DNA of 64,000 nucleotides from Imperialibacter sp. EC-SDR9 (lineage in GTDB: Bacteria > Bacteroidota > Bacteroidia > Cytophagales > Cyclobacteriaceae). Of the stretch, positions 50,513 through 59,787 are shown piece after piece; positions within the stretch are counted from its first letter, which is position 1, and every line of letters starts with the position of its first letter. The position numbers and the translations under genes were made by a program. Where the stretch lies: NCBI RefSeq assembly GCF_902498805.1, contig NZ_LR701576.1, positions 186,001 to 250,000 on the forward strand, in the 5' to 3' direction. Below the pieces are notes generated by a model. The model did no database searches, had not been told where the DNA came from, and was given only the letters and a program-made list of their open reading frames with translations.

Positions 50513-51480
50513 AAGCCATCATTTATACCCAATACGGTTCTCCGGATGTCCTCAGGCTGGCAGAGGTAAAACGGCCAGTTCCTGCCGATGACGAGGTGCT
50601 CGTAAAAGTGCATGCGGCATCTCTCAATTCATGGGACTGGGACAGGCTCACAGGCAAGCCACGCATCTACCGGTTGCTAAGCGGCATGGGCAAGCCAACA
50701 CTCCCCATCCTTGGTGCTGATGCGGCGGGCGTGGTAGTGGAAACTGGGGTCAAAGCCACAAAGTTCAAGCCTGGCGATGAGGTCTTTGGCGACTTGTCGG
50801 CCGGTAAATGGGGAGGCTTTGCTGAGTACATCTGCGCAAAAGAAACAGAACTGACGATCAAGCCGACTTCCATGACATTTGAAGAAGCCGCTGCCATTCC
50901 TCAAGCCGGCGGCATGGCGCTCCAGGCCCTGACGGAAAAAAGAAAAATAAACGCTGGCGATAGTGTCCTCATCAATGGCGCCGGTGGTGGAGTGGGCACC
51001 TTTGCCATCCAAATTGCTGCAAGCCTGGGTGCAAACATCACAGCAGTTGATTTGTCAGAAAAACACGCCATGCTGCAGTCGCTGGGCGCAAGCCAAGTGA
51101 TCGATCACACCAAAGAAGACTTCACCAAACAAGGAAAGCAATATGATTTGATCATCGACGTAATAGCTACCCGGTCAATATCGGATTACAAAAGAGCACT
51201 AAAACCAGGCGGGGTATATACTATGATTGGAGGCCACTTGGGCAGCATTTTGCAAGTGGGCTTACTGGGAGGCCTTGTGTCAACAAAAGAAAAACGATTA
51301 AGTCTTCTTATACAACAACCAAATAAGCCCCTGGGTGCTTTCATCACATTATTTGAGGAAGGGAAAGTCAAACCGGTCATCGACAAGGTGTACCCTTTGG
51401 AGAAAGCTCCGGAAGCGTTTCAAAGGCTTGGTGACGGCAAAGTCAGGGGAAAGCTGGTGATTAGCAATCAAAGCGCTTAG
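50509..51480 (+). CDS. MDR-family NAD(P)-dependent oxidoreductase, copy 2
   Basis: A 323-residue paralogue of the previous gene: MKAIIYTQYGSPDVLRL, GADAAGVVVETGVKATKFKPGDEVF, cofactor site INGAGGGVGTFAIQIAA. Translationally coupled to copy 1. Both end with the family pattern KVKPVIDKVYPLEKAPEAF. A heterodimer or two substrate ranges are both possible. Confidence 0.9.
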   Translation: MKAIIYTQYGSPDVLRLAEVKRPVPADDEVLVKVHAASLNSWDWDRLTGKPRIYRLLSGMGKPTLPILGADAAGVVVETGVKATKFKPGDEVFGDLSAGKWGGFAEYICAKETELTIKPTSMTFEEAAAIPQAGGMALQALTEKRKINAGDSVLINGAGGGVGTFAIQIAASLGANITAVDLSEKHAMLQSLGASQVIDHTKEDFTKQGKQYDLIIDVIATRSISDYKRALKPGGVYTMIGGHLGSILQVGLLGGLVSTKEKRLSLLIQQPNKPLGAFITLFEEGKVKPVIDKVYPLEKAPEAFQRLGDGKVRGKLVISNQSA

Positions 51481-51516
51481 GCCATTAAACAAAAACTACT
51501 CTATTACCGCAGACAA

Positions 51517-52029
51517 GTGAACGACACCAATTCTTTTTTATACGTCAAAAAGCGAGTGTACGACGAATGTGCCCTGCACTTTTCAAGCCTGCAAATGGGA
51601 GAAGAAAGCAGGGAGTATGGCGCTTGCACATTCAGAGTCAATTCCTTTCTGGTGATTGGTAGAGATGGCAAGCAAACACCAAAAAAATCTGGCCAGTTTG
51701 TTACCATTTGGAAGAGAGTCGACAGCGGCCCTACGCAGCCATTTGCTGCGACCGATCCCTTTGACTTTTTTGTGATCAACTCAAGAAAAGGAGATCACTT
51801 TGGGCAATTTGTATTTCCGAAAGCAGCACTAATAAAGCATCGGATTATCTCTCAGCCTTCGGTAAGGGGAAAACTCGGCATGCGTGTCTATCCTCCATGG
51901 GAAGTGGCAGAGAGCAAGGAGGCAATGAAAACGCAGGACTGGCAACTGAAGTTTTTTCTTCATATCCCAGAGCGAGGCGAGGTCGACCTTCAACGAGCGA
52001 AGTTGCTCTATGCTGAACCCATTCACTAA
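51517..52029 (+). CDS. MepB family protein
   Basis: A 170-residue protein. The frame runs back to the upstream stop at 51478 with no ATG, so the GTG at 51517 is the best start. MepB hallmarks: EYGACTFRVNSFLVIGRDGKQTPKKSGQFVTIWKR, FDFFVINSR, GDHFGQFVFPKAALI. In Staphylococcus mepB is linked to the MepA drug pump, but its role is unknown. Its end overlaps the GNAT gene by 20 bases if that gene starts at 52010. Confidence 0.85.
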   Translation: MNDTNSFLYVKKRVYDECALHFSSLQMGEESREYGACTFRVNSFLVIGRDGKQTPKKSGQFVTIWKRVDSGPTQPFAATDPFDFFVINSRKGDHFGQFVFPKAALIKHRIISQPSVRGKLGMRVYPPWEVAESKEAMKTQDWQLKFFLHIPERGEVDLQRAKLLYAEPIH

Positions 52030-52579
52030 AGTCAAAGCAATGCTCGATCAGAAAACAACTTTAGAGTTGAATCAGGAAGATATGCCACGAATTCAACTTT
52101 CTCCCTTAGACGCAACCCATGCACCATTCGTTATTGAACTGGTTAACTCGCCCGGCTGGCTGGAATTTATTGGCGAGAGAAACGTCAGGAGCCTTGAAGA
52201 GGCATACGCCTACATCCGCAAGATTGAAAGCAACCCTGCTGTTGACTACTGGGTTATTCAACTGAAAGCTTCCAAAGAGCCTGTCGGCGTCGTTACGCTT
52301 ATACGGCGTGACTACTTAAAATCTCCTGACATTGGGTTTGCCTTGCTTCCTGCGTTCGAAAAGCAAGGCTATGCGTTTGAGGCAGCCTCTCTCTTTCTGA
52401 AGGACTTCATCAGCGCTTCACCTGACAAAAAAATTCATGCTATTATCTTGAAGCACAATCGGCCATCAATTCAACTCATCCAAAAGCTGGGCTTTGTGTT
52501 CGACGATGAAATTGAGGTGAATGGCGAGCAGCTTTCGCTGTATTCAAAAAAAATGACCCAGCAGGGGCCAAAAAATTGA
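52010..52579 (+). CDS. GNAT-family N-acetyltransferase
   Basis: A 189-residue protein (or 179 from the ATG at 52040). RimJ/RimL-like acetyltransferase: VVTLIRRDYLKSPDIGFALLPAFEKQGYAFEAASLFL contains the acetyl-CoA loop, followed by LKHNRPSIQLIQKLGFVFDDEI. Acceptor unknown. Confidence 0.85.
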   Translation: MLNPFTKVKAMLDQKTTLELNQEDMPRIQLSPLDATHAPFVIELVNSPGWLEFIGERNVRSLEEAYAYIRKIESNPAVDYWVIQLKASKEPVGVVTLIRRDYLKSPDIGFALLPAFEKQGYAFEAASLFLKDFISASPDKKIHAIILKHNRPSIQLIQKLGFVFDDEIEVNGEQLSLYSKKMTQQGPKN

Positions 52580-52680
52580 TTTTTTTTCGAGCAAAGTCTG
52601 GCGGCCCTTTTTAAGTTCGTGGGGTGAAAGTAGCCAGCACAACATGGGGCAAGCTACGGGTGATTTAAGCGCAAAGAATT

Positions 52681-53253
52681 ATGTCGAACGGGTTTGTCGA
52701 AGACCAGCATTTCAAAGGAGTCAACTTTTCGGAAGAGCCGCTAACAGGTAGCGACTACGAGGGCTGCCGCTTTTCCAACTGCCTTTTTGCTGGCGTCAAT
52801 CTCTCGCACATCAATTTTATGGAATGCGTATTTGAGAATTGCGACCTGAGCATGGCAAAGCTAGGTAATACATCATTCAAAGATGCCACATTCAAAGGCT
52901 GTAAACTTCTGGGCCTTCATTTCGAAGACGTGAATCCTTTTCTGTTAGCGCTGAGTTTTACTGATTGTCAGCTTAACCTTTCTTCGTTCTTTAACCTGAA
53001 TTTAAAGAAAACAAGGTTTGCCAATTGCGGCATGAAAGAAGTTGATTTTAGCGGTGCAGATCTGTCACTGGCCGTGTTCGACAACTGCGACCTGCTTGGG
53101 GCTGTATTTGGCAACACAATGCTTGAGAAAGCAGACTTCAGGACTGCTTTCAATTTTTCTTTGGATCCTGAAGTTAACAAGATCAAGAAGGCGAAATTTT
53201 CCGTATCGGGTTTACCTGGCCTGCTCGGTAAATACAATATTGACATAGAGTAG
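52681..53253 (+). CDS. Pentapeptide-repeat protein (Qnr/McbG-like)
   Basis: A 190-residue right-handed beta-helix built of A(D/N)LxX-type pentapeptides: FKGVNF, CRFSNCLFAGVNLSHINFME, CVFENCDLSMAKLGNTSFKD, VDFSGADLSLAVFDNCDLLG. Size and the break near the middle match Qnr-type DNA-mimicking proteins that protect DNA gyrase, though many family members have other or unknown roles. Confidence 0.9.
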   Translation: MSNGFVEDQHFKGVNFSEEPLTGSDYEGCRFSNCLFAGVNLSHINFMECVFENCDLSMAKLGNTSFKDATFKGCKLLGLHFEDVNPFLLALSFTDCQLNLSSFFNLNLKKTRFANCGMKEVDFSGADLSLAVFDNCDLLGAVFGNTMLEKADFRTAFNFSLDPEVNKIKKAKFSVSGLPGLLGKYNIDIE

Positions 53254-53309
53254 TTTATAACGATAGGCCTTCGAAAGGAGTCCTGTCCTCGCCAACTAAC
53301 TATTATCCA

Positions 53310-54413
53310 ATGAGAAAAAACCTGCTTATTTCCGTCGGATTACTGCTCATCGCTCATTTTGCGGTTGGACAAAAGGTGTATCAGTATTCAGTCCCGCCCG
53401 GGTCGGCGGACGGGTGGGAAACCAAAAACCTATTGGCAGAGGTTGGCGACACTACACTTCTGTTCAGTTTCTTTAATAAGATGATCAACGAGGATCATCA
53501 GGTGCACAGCATACTACTGGTGAAAGATGGAAAGCTGGCCCTGGAAGAATACTTTGGAGAATATAGCAGAGATCAAAGGCACGACCTGCGCTCAGCTACA
53601 AAAAGCATTCGCTCACTTTTGGTTGGTATTGCCATCGACAAAGGCTTCATCGAAAGTGTTGACGATCCTATTTTCAAGTACCTGAAAAGTCTGGAGCCAC
53701 GAAAAAACATTGATCCCAGAAAAGAACAAATTACCATCCGCCACCTCCTCACCATGAGCACTGGTCTCGACTGCAACGATTGGGACAAAGCCTCGAAAGG
53801 GCAGGAGGATAGGGTGTACAAACAAAAGGACTGGTTACAATACACCCTTGATTTGCCTATGGTGCGAGATCCCGGTGATTCGGCTCTCTATTGTAGCATG
53901 GGTGTTGTATTGGCGGCGGAGGTAGTGAGTCAGGCCTCGGGCATGTCTATCGACGCATTCGCTGAAAAGTATTTGTTTGCTCCTATGGGCATCGAAAACG
54001 TGCAGTGGGGCCACACGACCACTGGTCGGGATATTATTCCATCTGGCAAGCGGCTGTACATGACTTCCCGTGATTTTGCCAAAATCGGGCAGCTGGTCAT
54101 GAACCATGGTACCTGGGGCAATGAGCAAATAGTATCGGCCGACTGGATACAACAAGCGACAGAAAGGCAAACCAACCTTGCCGGTTTAGACTACGGTTTT
54201 CTGTGGTGGAGCATTCCGTTCCAAATAGGCGACGAGCTGAAAAAAGAAACCGTCGCAACTGGAAATGGCGGGCAATACCTCATGTTGTTCCCCGAAGCAA
54301 ATTTGGTTGCCGTATTTACTGGCGGTGCCTACAATTCAGAAGAGGACAAGTTTCCATTTGCGATTATGAATAGAGTATTGCTGCCACTTTTTATCCAGCC
54401 AAGCCACAAGTAA
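53310..54413 (+). CDS. Secreted serine hydrolase of the beta-lactamase (class C-like) family
   Basis: A 367-residue protein with signal peptide (LLISVGLLLIAHFAVGQ). SxxK motif is SATKS; the second motif is Y-C-S (ALYCSMG) in place of YxN; the third is near TGNGGQYLML (family HxG varies). Such enzymes are esterases, D-aminopeptidases or nylon-hydrolase-like rather than true beta-lactamases. Substrate unknown. Confidence 0.88.
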   Translation: MRKNLLISVGLLLIAHFAVGQKVYQYSVPPGSADGWETKNLLAEVGDTTLLFSFFNKMINEDHQVHSILLVKDGKLALEEYFGEYSRDQRHDLRSATKSIRSLLVGIAIDKGFIESVDDPIFKYLKSLEPRKNIDPRKEQITIRHLLTMSTGLDCNDWDKASKGQEDRVYKQKDWLQYTLDLPMVRDPGDSALYCSMGVVLAAEVVSQASGMSIDAFAEKYLFAPMGIENVQWGHTTTGRDIIPSGKRLYMTSRDFAKIGQLVMNHGTWGNEQIVSADWIQQATERQTNLAGLDYGFLWWSIPFQIGDELKKETVATGNGGQYLMLFPEANLVAVFTGGAYNSEEDKFPFAIMNRVLLPLFIQPSHK

Positions 54414-54428
54414 GATGTAGAATTGTCC

Positions 54429-57038
54429 CTAGTCTTCCTTTAAATATTTAACCGGATTAGCTGATGCAGCCCTGATGGCCTGGTAACTCACCGTCAGTAA
54501 AACCAAAGTTGTTATCACCCCTGCTGTAAGCAAAAACACAGTCCACGAAATATCAATTCTATAATGGAATAGATCGAGCCAGTCACGAAGGAAAATATAA
54601 GCCAAAGGCAAGCCGATCATAAGGCCGCCAGCAATCCAGGCAGAAAAATCCCGTACGATCAACAGCACGATATTGGACATTTCTGCACCAATTACTTTGC
54701 GGATGCTGATCTCCCGACGTTTTCGTTCTATCACAAAAATGGTCAGGCCGTAAAGCCCAAGCACGGCAATAAGTATGGAGATAATGGTGAACAATCCGAC
54801 GAGCCTGAGAAACCGCTGTTCTGAAGTATAGAGCTCAGCCATGCTGTCGTCGAGAAAATTATAGGTAAATGAATTCGTGGCGCCGAGTGTGCCCCATTGC
54901 TCTTCCAGCACTGACAAGTGGTTCGAGATGTCTGCCATCTCCATTTTGCAGACAATATATCGGTGCACCGGATTTTCAGCAGTACGGTGAAAAATAAGCG
55001 TCGGTTTGATCTCTTCCCGCATCGATTCGTAATGAAAGTCCTCCACAACACCTACCACATTCAGTCGGTTCTCACCAATCAAGATAACATTTCCCTCTGC
55101 CTTATCGAAGCCGAAAGCCTTTGCTGCTGCCTCATTGAGGATCACGGATCCCCGCTGGTCACCTTCCGAGTCTGGAAGGAAATTGCGGCCGTTCTTGAGC
55201 TTTATGCCCATTGTTTCAAGATAGTTGGCATCCACATAGGACATCCCCATCCGCAGCGGGTCTCCTTCCCATCCCTCGGGCCTCACAAAGGTGAAGCCAG
55301 CCACCCAGTTAGAGGGGATGGAATAGGACAAACTGGCGGATTTCACAAAGGATTGCGCCTTCACCTCATCTCTGAACGTCTTCAGGCGTCGGCTGGCTTC
55401 TTCTCTATCGGTGAAGTCCCTGCGAGAGGCATTAATAATCACCACAGCGTCCTTCTCAAATCCCATCTTGGCCGACTGCATATAGACCAGCTGGTTGCGA
55501 ACAATAAGGGCGCCCGTTACCATAAATACGGCCAGCGAAAATTGCACAACAACCAGCCCGTTTCTCACCTGTCTGCCGCCTTTCGTCTTGAAAACACCCC
55601 TGATTACCTCCAGGATATTGATTTTCGATAGAAAAAAGGCAGGGTAACTTCCACTCATCAATCCCAGCAAAAGGATAAATGCCGCTACAAACCCAACACT
55701 CAACACTGGCGGCCCAATTTGTGAAAAGGCGATTTCGATATCAAAAAAGTCGTTGATCAATGGCATGCACAAGGCAACAATACCAATCCCCGCTAGTGTG
55801 GCAAAAAAGCTCAAAACGAGAGCTTCCACTAGAAACTGCCCCCTCAGCTGTCCACTGAAAGCTCCCAGCACCTTTCTTAATCCTATTTCCTTCGCCCGGT
55901 GCACCGAATGCGCTGTAGAAAGATTCATGAAGTTGATGGCTGCCATCAACAGGATGCCAAGAGCAATGAAGACAAGTATTTTCGCATCCTGCTGGCTTCC
56001 CAAAAACGTGTTATAATACTCATTGAAAGGCAGGAGCTTGAAATTTGTCCTGCCAGCAATTTCTTTGTCCCAGATTTTTTCAACGAAAGCTGGAAAGGCA
56101 TCCAGTAGCGCATATTGAGAGGCAGGGTCGTCCAGCATCACATAGTTATCGATAAAGCTTCCTCCCCATAAGTTTTTTACATCTTCGTAAAACGGAAGGC
56201 TTTCAAACGCAACAATCATATCAGGTTCGAGCGAAGAGTTATCGGGCCAGTCCTTCAAAACAGCCGTTACTTCGTAGCGAATGGTGCTGTCTTCTCCTGG
56301 GTAGTAAACACTCAGCTCCCGCCCCACTGCCTGCTGACTGCCAAAGTATTTTTCGGCATATTGATTGGAAATAACAAGGGCATTGGGGCTCGAAAAAGGG
56401 TTGGTTGAATTTCCTCTCGCCACTTCAAACGAGAACATTTGCAGAAACTCAGGGTCAGCAAAAGTGACTTCTTCCTCGATATACGCCTCGTCTTTTTTCA
56501 CTTTTCCAGTCATTCCATACCTTCTCGTGCTGGCCACCACCTGAGGGTACTCCCCTTTGATCATCGACTTCATAGGTACCCAGGTGTCGTAGGTTGGCTG
56601 AATTCCATTGGGAGTAATGCGCTCTTTGTAAAGCATAAAAATACGGTCCTCGTTGGTATGGAAATCGTCAAAAGTGAGAACCTGCCATGCGTACATAAAA
56701 ATCATGAGGGATGCTGCCACACCGACGGACAGGCCGAGGATATTAATGACGGAATAAGCCTTTCGCTTGTATAGGTTTCTGAAGGCGATTTTGAGATAGC
56801 TACCGAGCATCATGGTATTGAAGTTAAAGTGATAAAAAGGTTTGAGGTGAGTGAAGCGCAAGGAAAGCAGCGCTTCAAAGACAAACTTGAAAGCCGCCTT
56901 GCGACGACCCTTCTCCTCCATGCGCCAATAGTAGGCCTCATTCAGGTCGCCCAGCACCTCATCAACGTAGTCGGGCCGACAGGCCCATTGCAGCAGTCGT
57001 TCAGCCCAGCGTGGTGGATGTGACAACTGCTTTCTCAC
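54429..57038 (-). CDS. FtsX/MacB-type permease with N-terminal prefix domain
   Basis: An 869-residue protein. Residues 1-75 form the permease prefix domain (PPRWAERLLQWACRPDYVDEVLGDLNEAYYWRMEEKG) typical of PadR-associated permeases. Then a MacB core domain and FtsX bundles: FRNLYKRKAYSVINILGLSVGVAASLMIF, AINFMNLSTAHSVHRAKEIGLRKVLGAF, VIERKRREISIRKVIGAEM, ending ANPVKYLKED. The ATPase is not adjacent. Start overlaps the PadR stop as ATGA, a strong coupling signal. Confidence 0.9.
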   Translation of the reverse strand: MRKQLSHPPRWAERLLQWACRPDYVDEVLGDLNEAYYWRMEEKGRRKAAFKFVFEALLSLRFTHLKPFYHFNFNTMMLGSYLKIAFRNLYKRKAYSVINILGLSVGVAASLMIFMYAWQVLTFDDFHTNEDRIFMLYKERITPNGIQPTYDTWVPMKSMIKGEYPQVVASTRRYGMTGKVKKDEAYIEEEVTFADPEFLQMFSFEVARGNSTNPFSSPNALVISNQYAEKYFGSQQAVGRELSVYYPGEDSTIRYEVTAVLKDWPDNSSLEPDMIVAFESLPFYEDVKNLWGGSFIDNYVMLDDPASQYALLDAFPAFVEKIWDKEIAGRTNFKLLPFNEYYNTFLGSQQDAKILVFIALGILLMAAINFMNLSTAHSVHRAKEIGLRKVLGAFSGQLRGQFLVEALVLSFFATLAGIGIVALCMPLINDFFDIEIAFSQIGPPVLSVGFVAAFILLLGLMSGSYPAFFLSKINILEVIRGVFKTKGGRQVRNGLVVVQFSLAVFMVTGALIVRNQLVYMQSAKMGFEKDAVVIINASRRDFTDREEASRRLKTFRDEVKAQSFVKSASLSYSIPSNWVAGFTFVRPEGWEGDPLRMGMSYVDANYLETMGIKLKNGRNFLPDSEGDQRGSVILNEAAAKAFGFDKAEGNVILIGENRLNVVGVVEDFHYESMREEIKPTLIFHRTAENPVHRYIVCKMEMADISNHLSVLEEQWGTLGATNSFTYNFLDDSMAELYTSEQRFLRLVGLFTIISILIAVLGLYGLTIFVIERKRREISIRKVIGAEMSNIVLLIVRDFSAWIAGGLMIGLPLAYIFLRDWLDLFHYRIDISWTVFLLTAGVITTLVLLTVSYQAIRAASANPVKYLKED

Positions 57039-57361
57039 AATGGCGAAAAGTTAAGTTTAGGAACAAGCCCCCACATGCGGGTGCGGTTGTCCTGCAGCGA
57101 CTTGGCTACCTGAAAGCCCCTGCTTGACGCTTTGTACATTCGCTTGCTCCGGCCACCCCTTTCCGCAGTTGCCTCACCCATATACGACGACACCAGCCCT
57201 TTGCTCTCCAGCCGCTTCAGCACCACATGAATAGCCGGAAGCGAGATAGATTGACCCAATTGCTTTTCATACTCCTGAGCAATGTCGACCCCGTAAGTTT
57301 CCTGCTTCATCAGGAGCAGAATAAGGATCATTTCTTCAAGCACACCGAGCTGTAAGTTCAT
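57035..57361 (-). CDS. PadR-family transcriptional regulator
   Basis: A 108-residue winged helix: EEMILILLLMKQETYGVDIAQEYEKQLGQSISLPAIHVVLKRLESKGLVSSYMGEATAERGGRSKRMYKASSRGFQ. Typical small PadR subclass that represses the coupled permease and itself in response to envelope or drug stress. Confidence 0.92.
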   Translation of the reverse strand: MNLQLGVLEEMILILLLMKQETYGVDIAQEYEKQLGQSISLPAIHVVLKRLESKGLVSSYMGEATAERGGRSKRMYKASSRGFQVAKSLQDNRTRMWGLVPKLNFSPL

Positions 57362-57364
57362 TAG

Positions 57365-57418
57365 ATTAATATTTGTTTAAGTAACGAATACGAATATAAT
57401 TAATATTTGTTTAACTAA
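57365..57418. promoter_or_regulatory. Direct repeats upstream of padR
   Basis: ATTAATATTTGTTTAAGTAA (57365-57384) and ATTAATATTTGTTTAACTAA (57399-57418) differ at one base and are 34 bp apart. They begin four bases before the padR ATG and flank the probable promoter. Candidate PadR binding sites. Confidence 0.65.
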
Positions 57419-57563
57419 TTACTCTTGTGTTCCTCAAAAACGCTCAGAAGATTACTGGCTTACTAATGCATTTAATCATCTCTTCCAGGCCTAACTCACT
57501 GACTTTCATCATTGAGCGGTGAAATTAATCTCCCGAAATTGGCTACTGTTAAACACAAAAACT

Positions 57564-57746
57564 ATGAAAGAATCAATGCAACGAAATGCGCCCAACGGAG
57601 CTGTCTACGGTCTCGGATTTATCGGTGCAGTCATTTACTACATCTCCAACGCTACAGGCTTCTGGATGGGAGTAGTCGGATTTCTGAAAGCGATGGTGTG
57701 GCCCGGCTTTTTGGTGTACGAAGCGCTGAAAGCATTGGGCGCCTGA
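57564..57746 (+). CDS. Small conserved inner-membrane protein (60 aa)
   Basis: Start at the ATG at 57564 (MKESMQRNAPNGAVYGLGFIGAVIYYIS), 60 residues. Two hydrophobic helices around a glycine-rich turn and ending VWPGFLVYEALKALGA. Similar short proteins occur in many bacteria and usually lack a known function. Confidence 0.75.
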   Translation: MKESMQRNAPNGAVYGLGFIGAVIYYISNATGFWMGVVGFLKAMVWPGFLVYEALKALGA

Positions 57747-57793
57747 GGAAATAAGGGACATTGCTATATTGCAACTTCATATTTAATGAAGGA

Positions 57794-58153
57794 ATGGATA
57801 TTGTAATTAGCCAACACAACGGGGTCGACATAGCGGAAGTGATTTCCGATGAACTGACCATAAAGGATGCACAAGACGCTCTTGACGTAATGGCTAACTG
57901 TTCTTACCAGGGAGCCGACAGTATTATTTGGCATGAGAAAAATATCGCTTCTGACTTTTTTGACCTGAAAACAGGCATGGCCGGTGAGGTGCTGCAAAAA
58001 TTTTCCAACTACAGGGCAAGGCTAGCCATTGTGGGTGACTTCTCTAAATACGAAAGCAAGGCGTTGAAAGCCTTTATTCTTGAAAGCAACAGGCAGGGAC
58101 GGATCAGCTTCGTCGGTTCGGTGGACGAAGCGAAAGGGAAATTGAGCAAATAG
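57794..58153 (+). CDS. DUF4180 family protein
   Basis: Start at the ATG at 57794 (MDIVISQHNGVDIAEVIS), 119 residues. The chain resembles STAS/SpoIIAA-like alpha-beta proteins: CSYQGADSIIWHEKNIASDFFDLKTGMAGEVLQKFSNYRARLAIVGDFSKYESKALKAFILESN is the DUF4180 core. Role unknown. Confidence 0.85.
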   Translation: MDIVISQHNGVDIAEVISDELTIKDAQDALDVMANCSYQGADSIIWHEKNIASDFFDLKTGMAGEVLQKFSNYRARLAIVGDFSKYESKALKAFILESNRQGRISFVGSVDEAKGKLSK

Positions 58154-58155
58154 CT

Positions 58156-58181
58156 AAAACAGTCAAAGTCTATTCTGTTTT
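58156..58181. terminator. Weak convergent terminator
   Basis: AAAACAG (58156-58162) and CTGTTTT (58175-58181) with a 12-base loop, plus a T-run on the plus strand, between two converging genes (DUF4180 and amidohydrolase). Confidence 0.4.
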
Positions 58182-59621
58182 TCTCCCTTTGTCGAGCTCC
58201 TCTTTGATTACCTGCACCCGCTGAAGCAGTTCGTCCAGCTTCTGTCTGCTCAGGTATTCACCATCATTCACCACAGCAAAAATATCCTGTGTGGCACTGA
58301 TATCATCCAGGGGATTGCTGTTAAGGATTACCAGGTCAGCCTCCATGCCAGGAACAATGCCAGCCAGTTTGTCTTGGACGCTGAAAAACTTTGCTCCATT
58401 AACGGTGGCAGTTTGCAAAATCGTGAGTGGGTCAAGTCCAGCTTCCTGAAACAATACCAACTCTTCGTGAAGTGCCTGGGCCGGGTACACGAAAGTGTTG
58501 AGTGCGGCGGCATCGCTGCCTGCTAGTAAAGTGACTCCAGCTTTGTGCAGGTAAGGCAATTGCTCCAAAATGAGCTGGTAGCGGTCTTTTCTTCCCTGTT
58601 TCTGCTCAGGAGTTTCGTCAGCCATTCTGTCGATTCTCCATTGATATTTCGAGGTAAACCTGTCCGTCAGATACTTCAGATAGGCATCGCTTTGATGGTT
58701 ATTTTCATCAAGATAGGCAAGTTGCTTTCCTCCAATAAGTGTCGGAGTAACTGCCACACCCCGTTCGGCCAGCATTTTGTACCGGACAAAGGCGCTATCC
58801 TGATCAAAAGAGCTATTGTACACCTGCCCAGCCTCACTCCTCGCCAGCTTCCCTGACCTGATGCTGTCCACAATGGCACTATCATCGCTACCAAGCCTCA
58901 GCATGTAGCTGGCGTGCTCTATGGCAGAAAATCCGGCTGCCGCAAGTTCCTCTACTGACAGGTCATAAGGGACATGTCCCGTGACTTTGTAGCCACGCTT
59001 TCTGGCTTCCTTTACACTTGTCAAAAACAGATCACCGGGCAGAGTGTTTTCAGTTATTTTCACAAAGTCGACGTTGTATTCATCAAGCTTGTCGAGCATT
59101 TGCTCCAACTCCTCTTCATTGGCTATTTCGAGGTCGCCTTTCCAGATCGAATTGATCCCTTCCAGCTTGCTTCCGGCCGTGAAGATCTGAGGCCCAAAAA
59201 GCTGATCATTGTTGATGGAATCCCTCCAGGCAAGCACCAGCTCTCCCAGGTCGCTGGCGCAATCCCGCACAGTTGTAATTCCATAAGCAACATACAACGG
59301 CAATAACGCTCTGTTATCCTCCACAAGGTCTTCGCCTTCAATGTGCACATGCATATCCCAAAGGCCGGGGATGACATACCTGCCCCCGGCATCAAAAACA
59401 TCTTCCTTTCCTACCAAAGCCGACAACTCACTGCCATCTCCAATACTTACAATTCTTCCACTGTCGATCAAAATGGCTTTCTCCTTGTGTACATTGCCTG
59501 AAGTGGCATCAATCACATTGGCATTGAGAATCAATATGGCCGTGTCGGACACACCCGGCCCCGTCGGTTGGCACGCCCCAAGTGCAACAACTGCCAGCAG
59601 AAAAAGGAAAGAATTTTTCAT
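58170..59621 (-). CDS. Amidohydrolase-family lipoprotein
   Basis: Start at the ATG at 59621 (MKNSFLFLLAVVALGACQPTGPG), 483 residues with lipid cysteine C17. Metal-dependent TIM barrel: GLWDMHVHIEGED (HxH), FVKITENTLPGD, VTGHVPYDLSVEELAAAGFSAIEHAS, LLAGSDAAALNTFV. Related to the imidazolonepropionase/prolidase-like group; not close in length to the other amidohydrolase here. Surface or periplasmic. Confidence 0.9.
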   Translation of the reverse strand: MKNSFLFLLAVVALGACQPTGPGVSDTAILILNANVIDATSGNVHKEKAILIDSGRIVSIGDGSELSALVGKEDVFDAGGRYVIPGLWDMHVHIEGEDLVEDNRALLPLYVAYGITTVRDCASDLGELVLAWRDSINNDQLFGPQIFTAGSKLEGINSIWKGDLEIANEEELEQMLDKLDEYNVDFVKITENTLPGDLFLTSVKEARKRGYKVTGHVPYDLSVEELAAAGFSAIEHASYMLRLGSDDSAIVDSIRSGKLARSEAGQVYNSSFDQDSAFVRYKMLAERGVAVTPTLIGGKQLAYLDENNHQSDAYLKYLTDRFTSKYQWRIDRMADETPEQKQGRKDRYQLILEQLPYLHKAGVTLLAGSDAAALNTFVYPAQALHEELVLFQEAGLDPLTILQTATVNGAKFFSVQDKLAGIVPGMEADLVILNSNPLDDISATQDIFAVVNDGEYLSRQKLDELLQRVQVIKEELDKGRKTE

Positions 59622-59736
59622 TTCGTATGATGTTAGGTTCTCAAAGCTACAAAGTGCACCGTCAATGAATAACATCATTTGACCATTTAGCGCTAATCAA
59701 GTTTCAGCGGCATAACGACTGTTAACAAAACGATCA

Positions 59737-59769
59737 TTTGGTTTCTAAAAAGCGAAGCACTAGCTTTTG
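59737..59769 (+). promoter_or_regulatory. Promoter of the NmrA-like gene
   Basis: TTTG (59737-59740), a 20-base spacer and TAGCTTTTG (59761-59769) match the phylum consensus except for one extra base inside the -7 box. The ATG follows 19 bases later. Confidence 0.5.
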
Positions 59770-59787
59770 ACACTAATCGATTTCCCC

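Noticed and set aside
53310-54413. True beta-lactamase
   Set aside because: Only the SxxK motif is well kept and the second motif lacks the YxN form, so a general serine hydrolase is the safer call.
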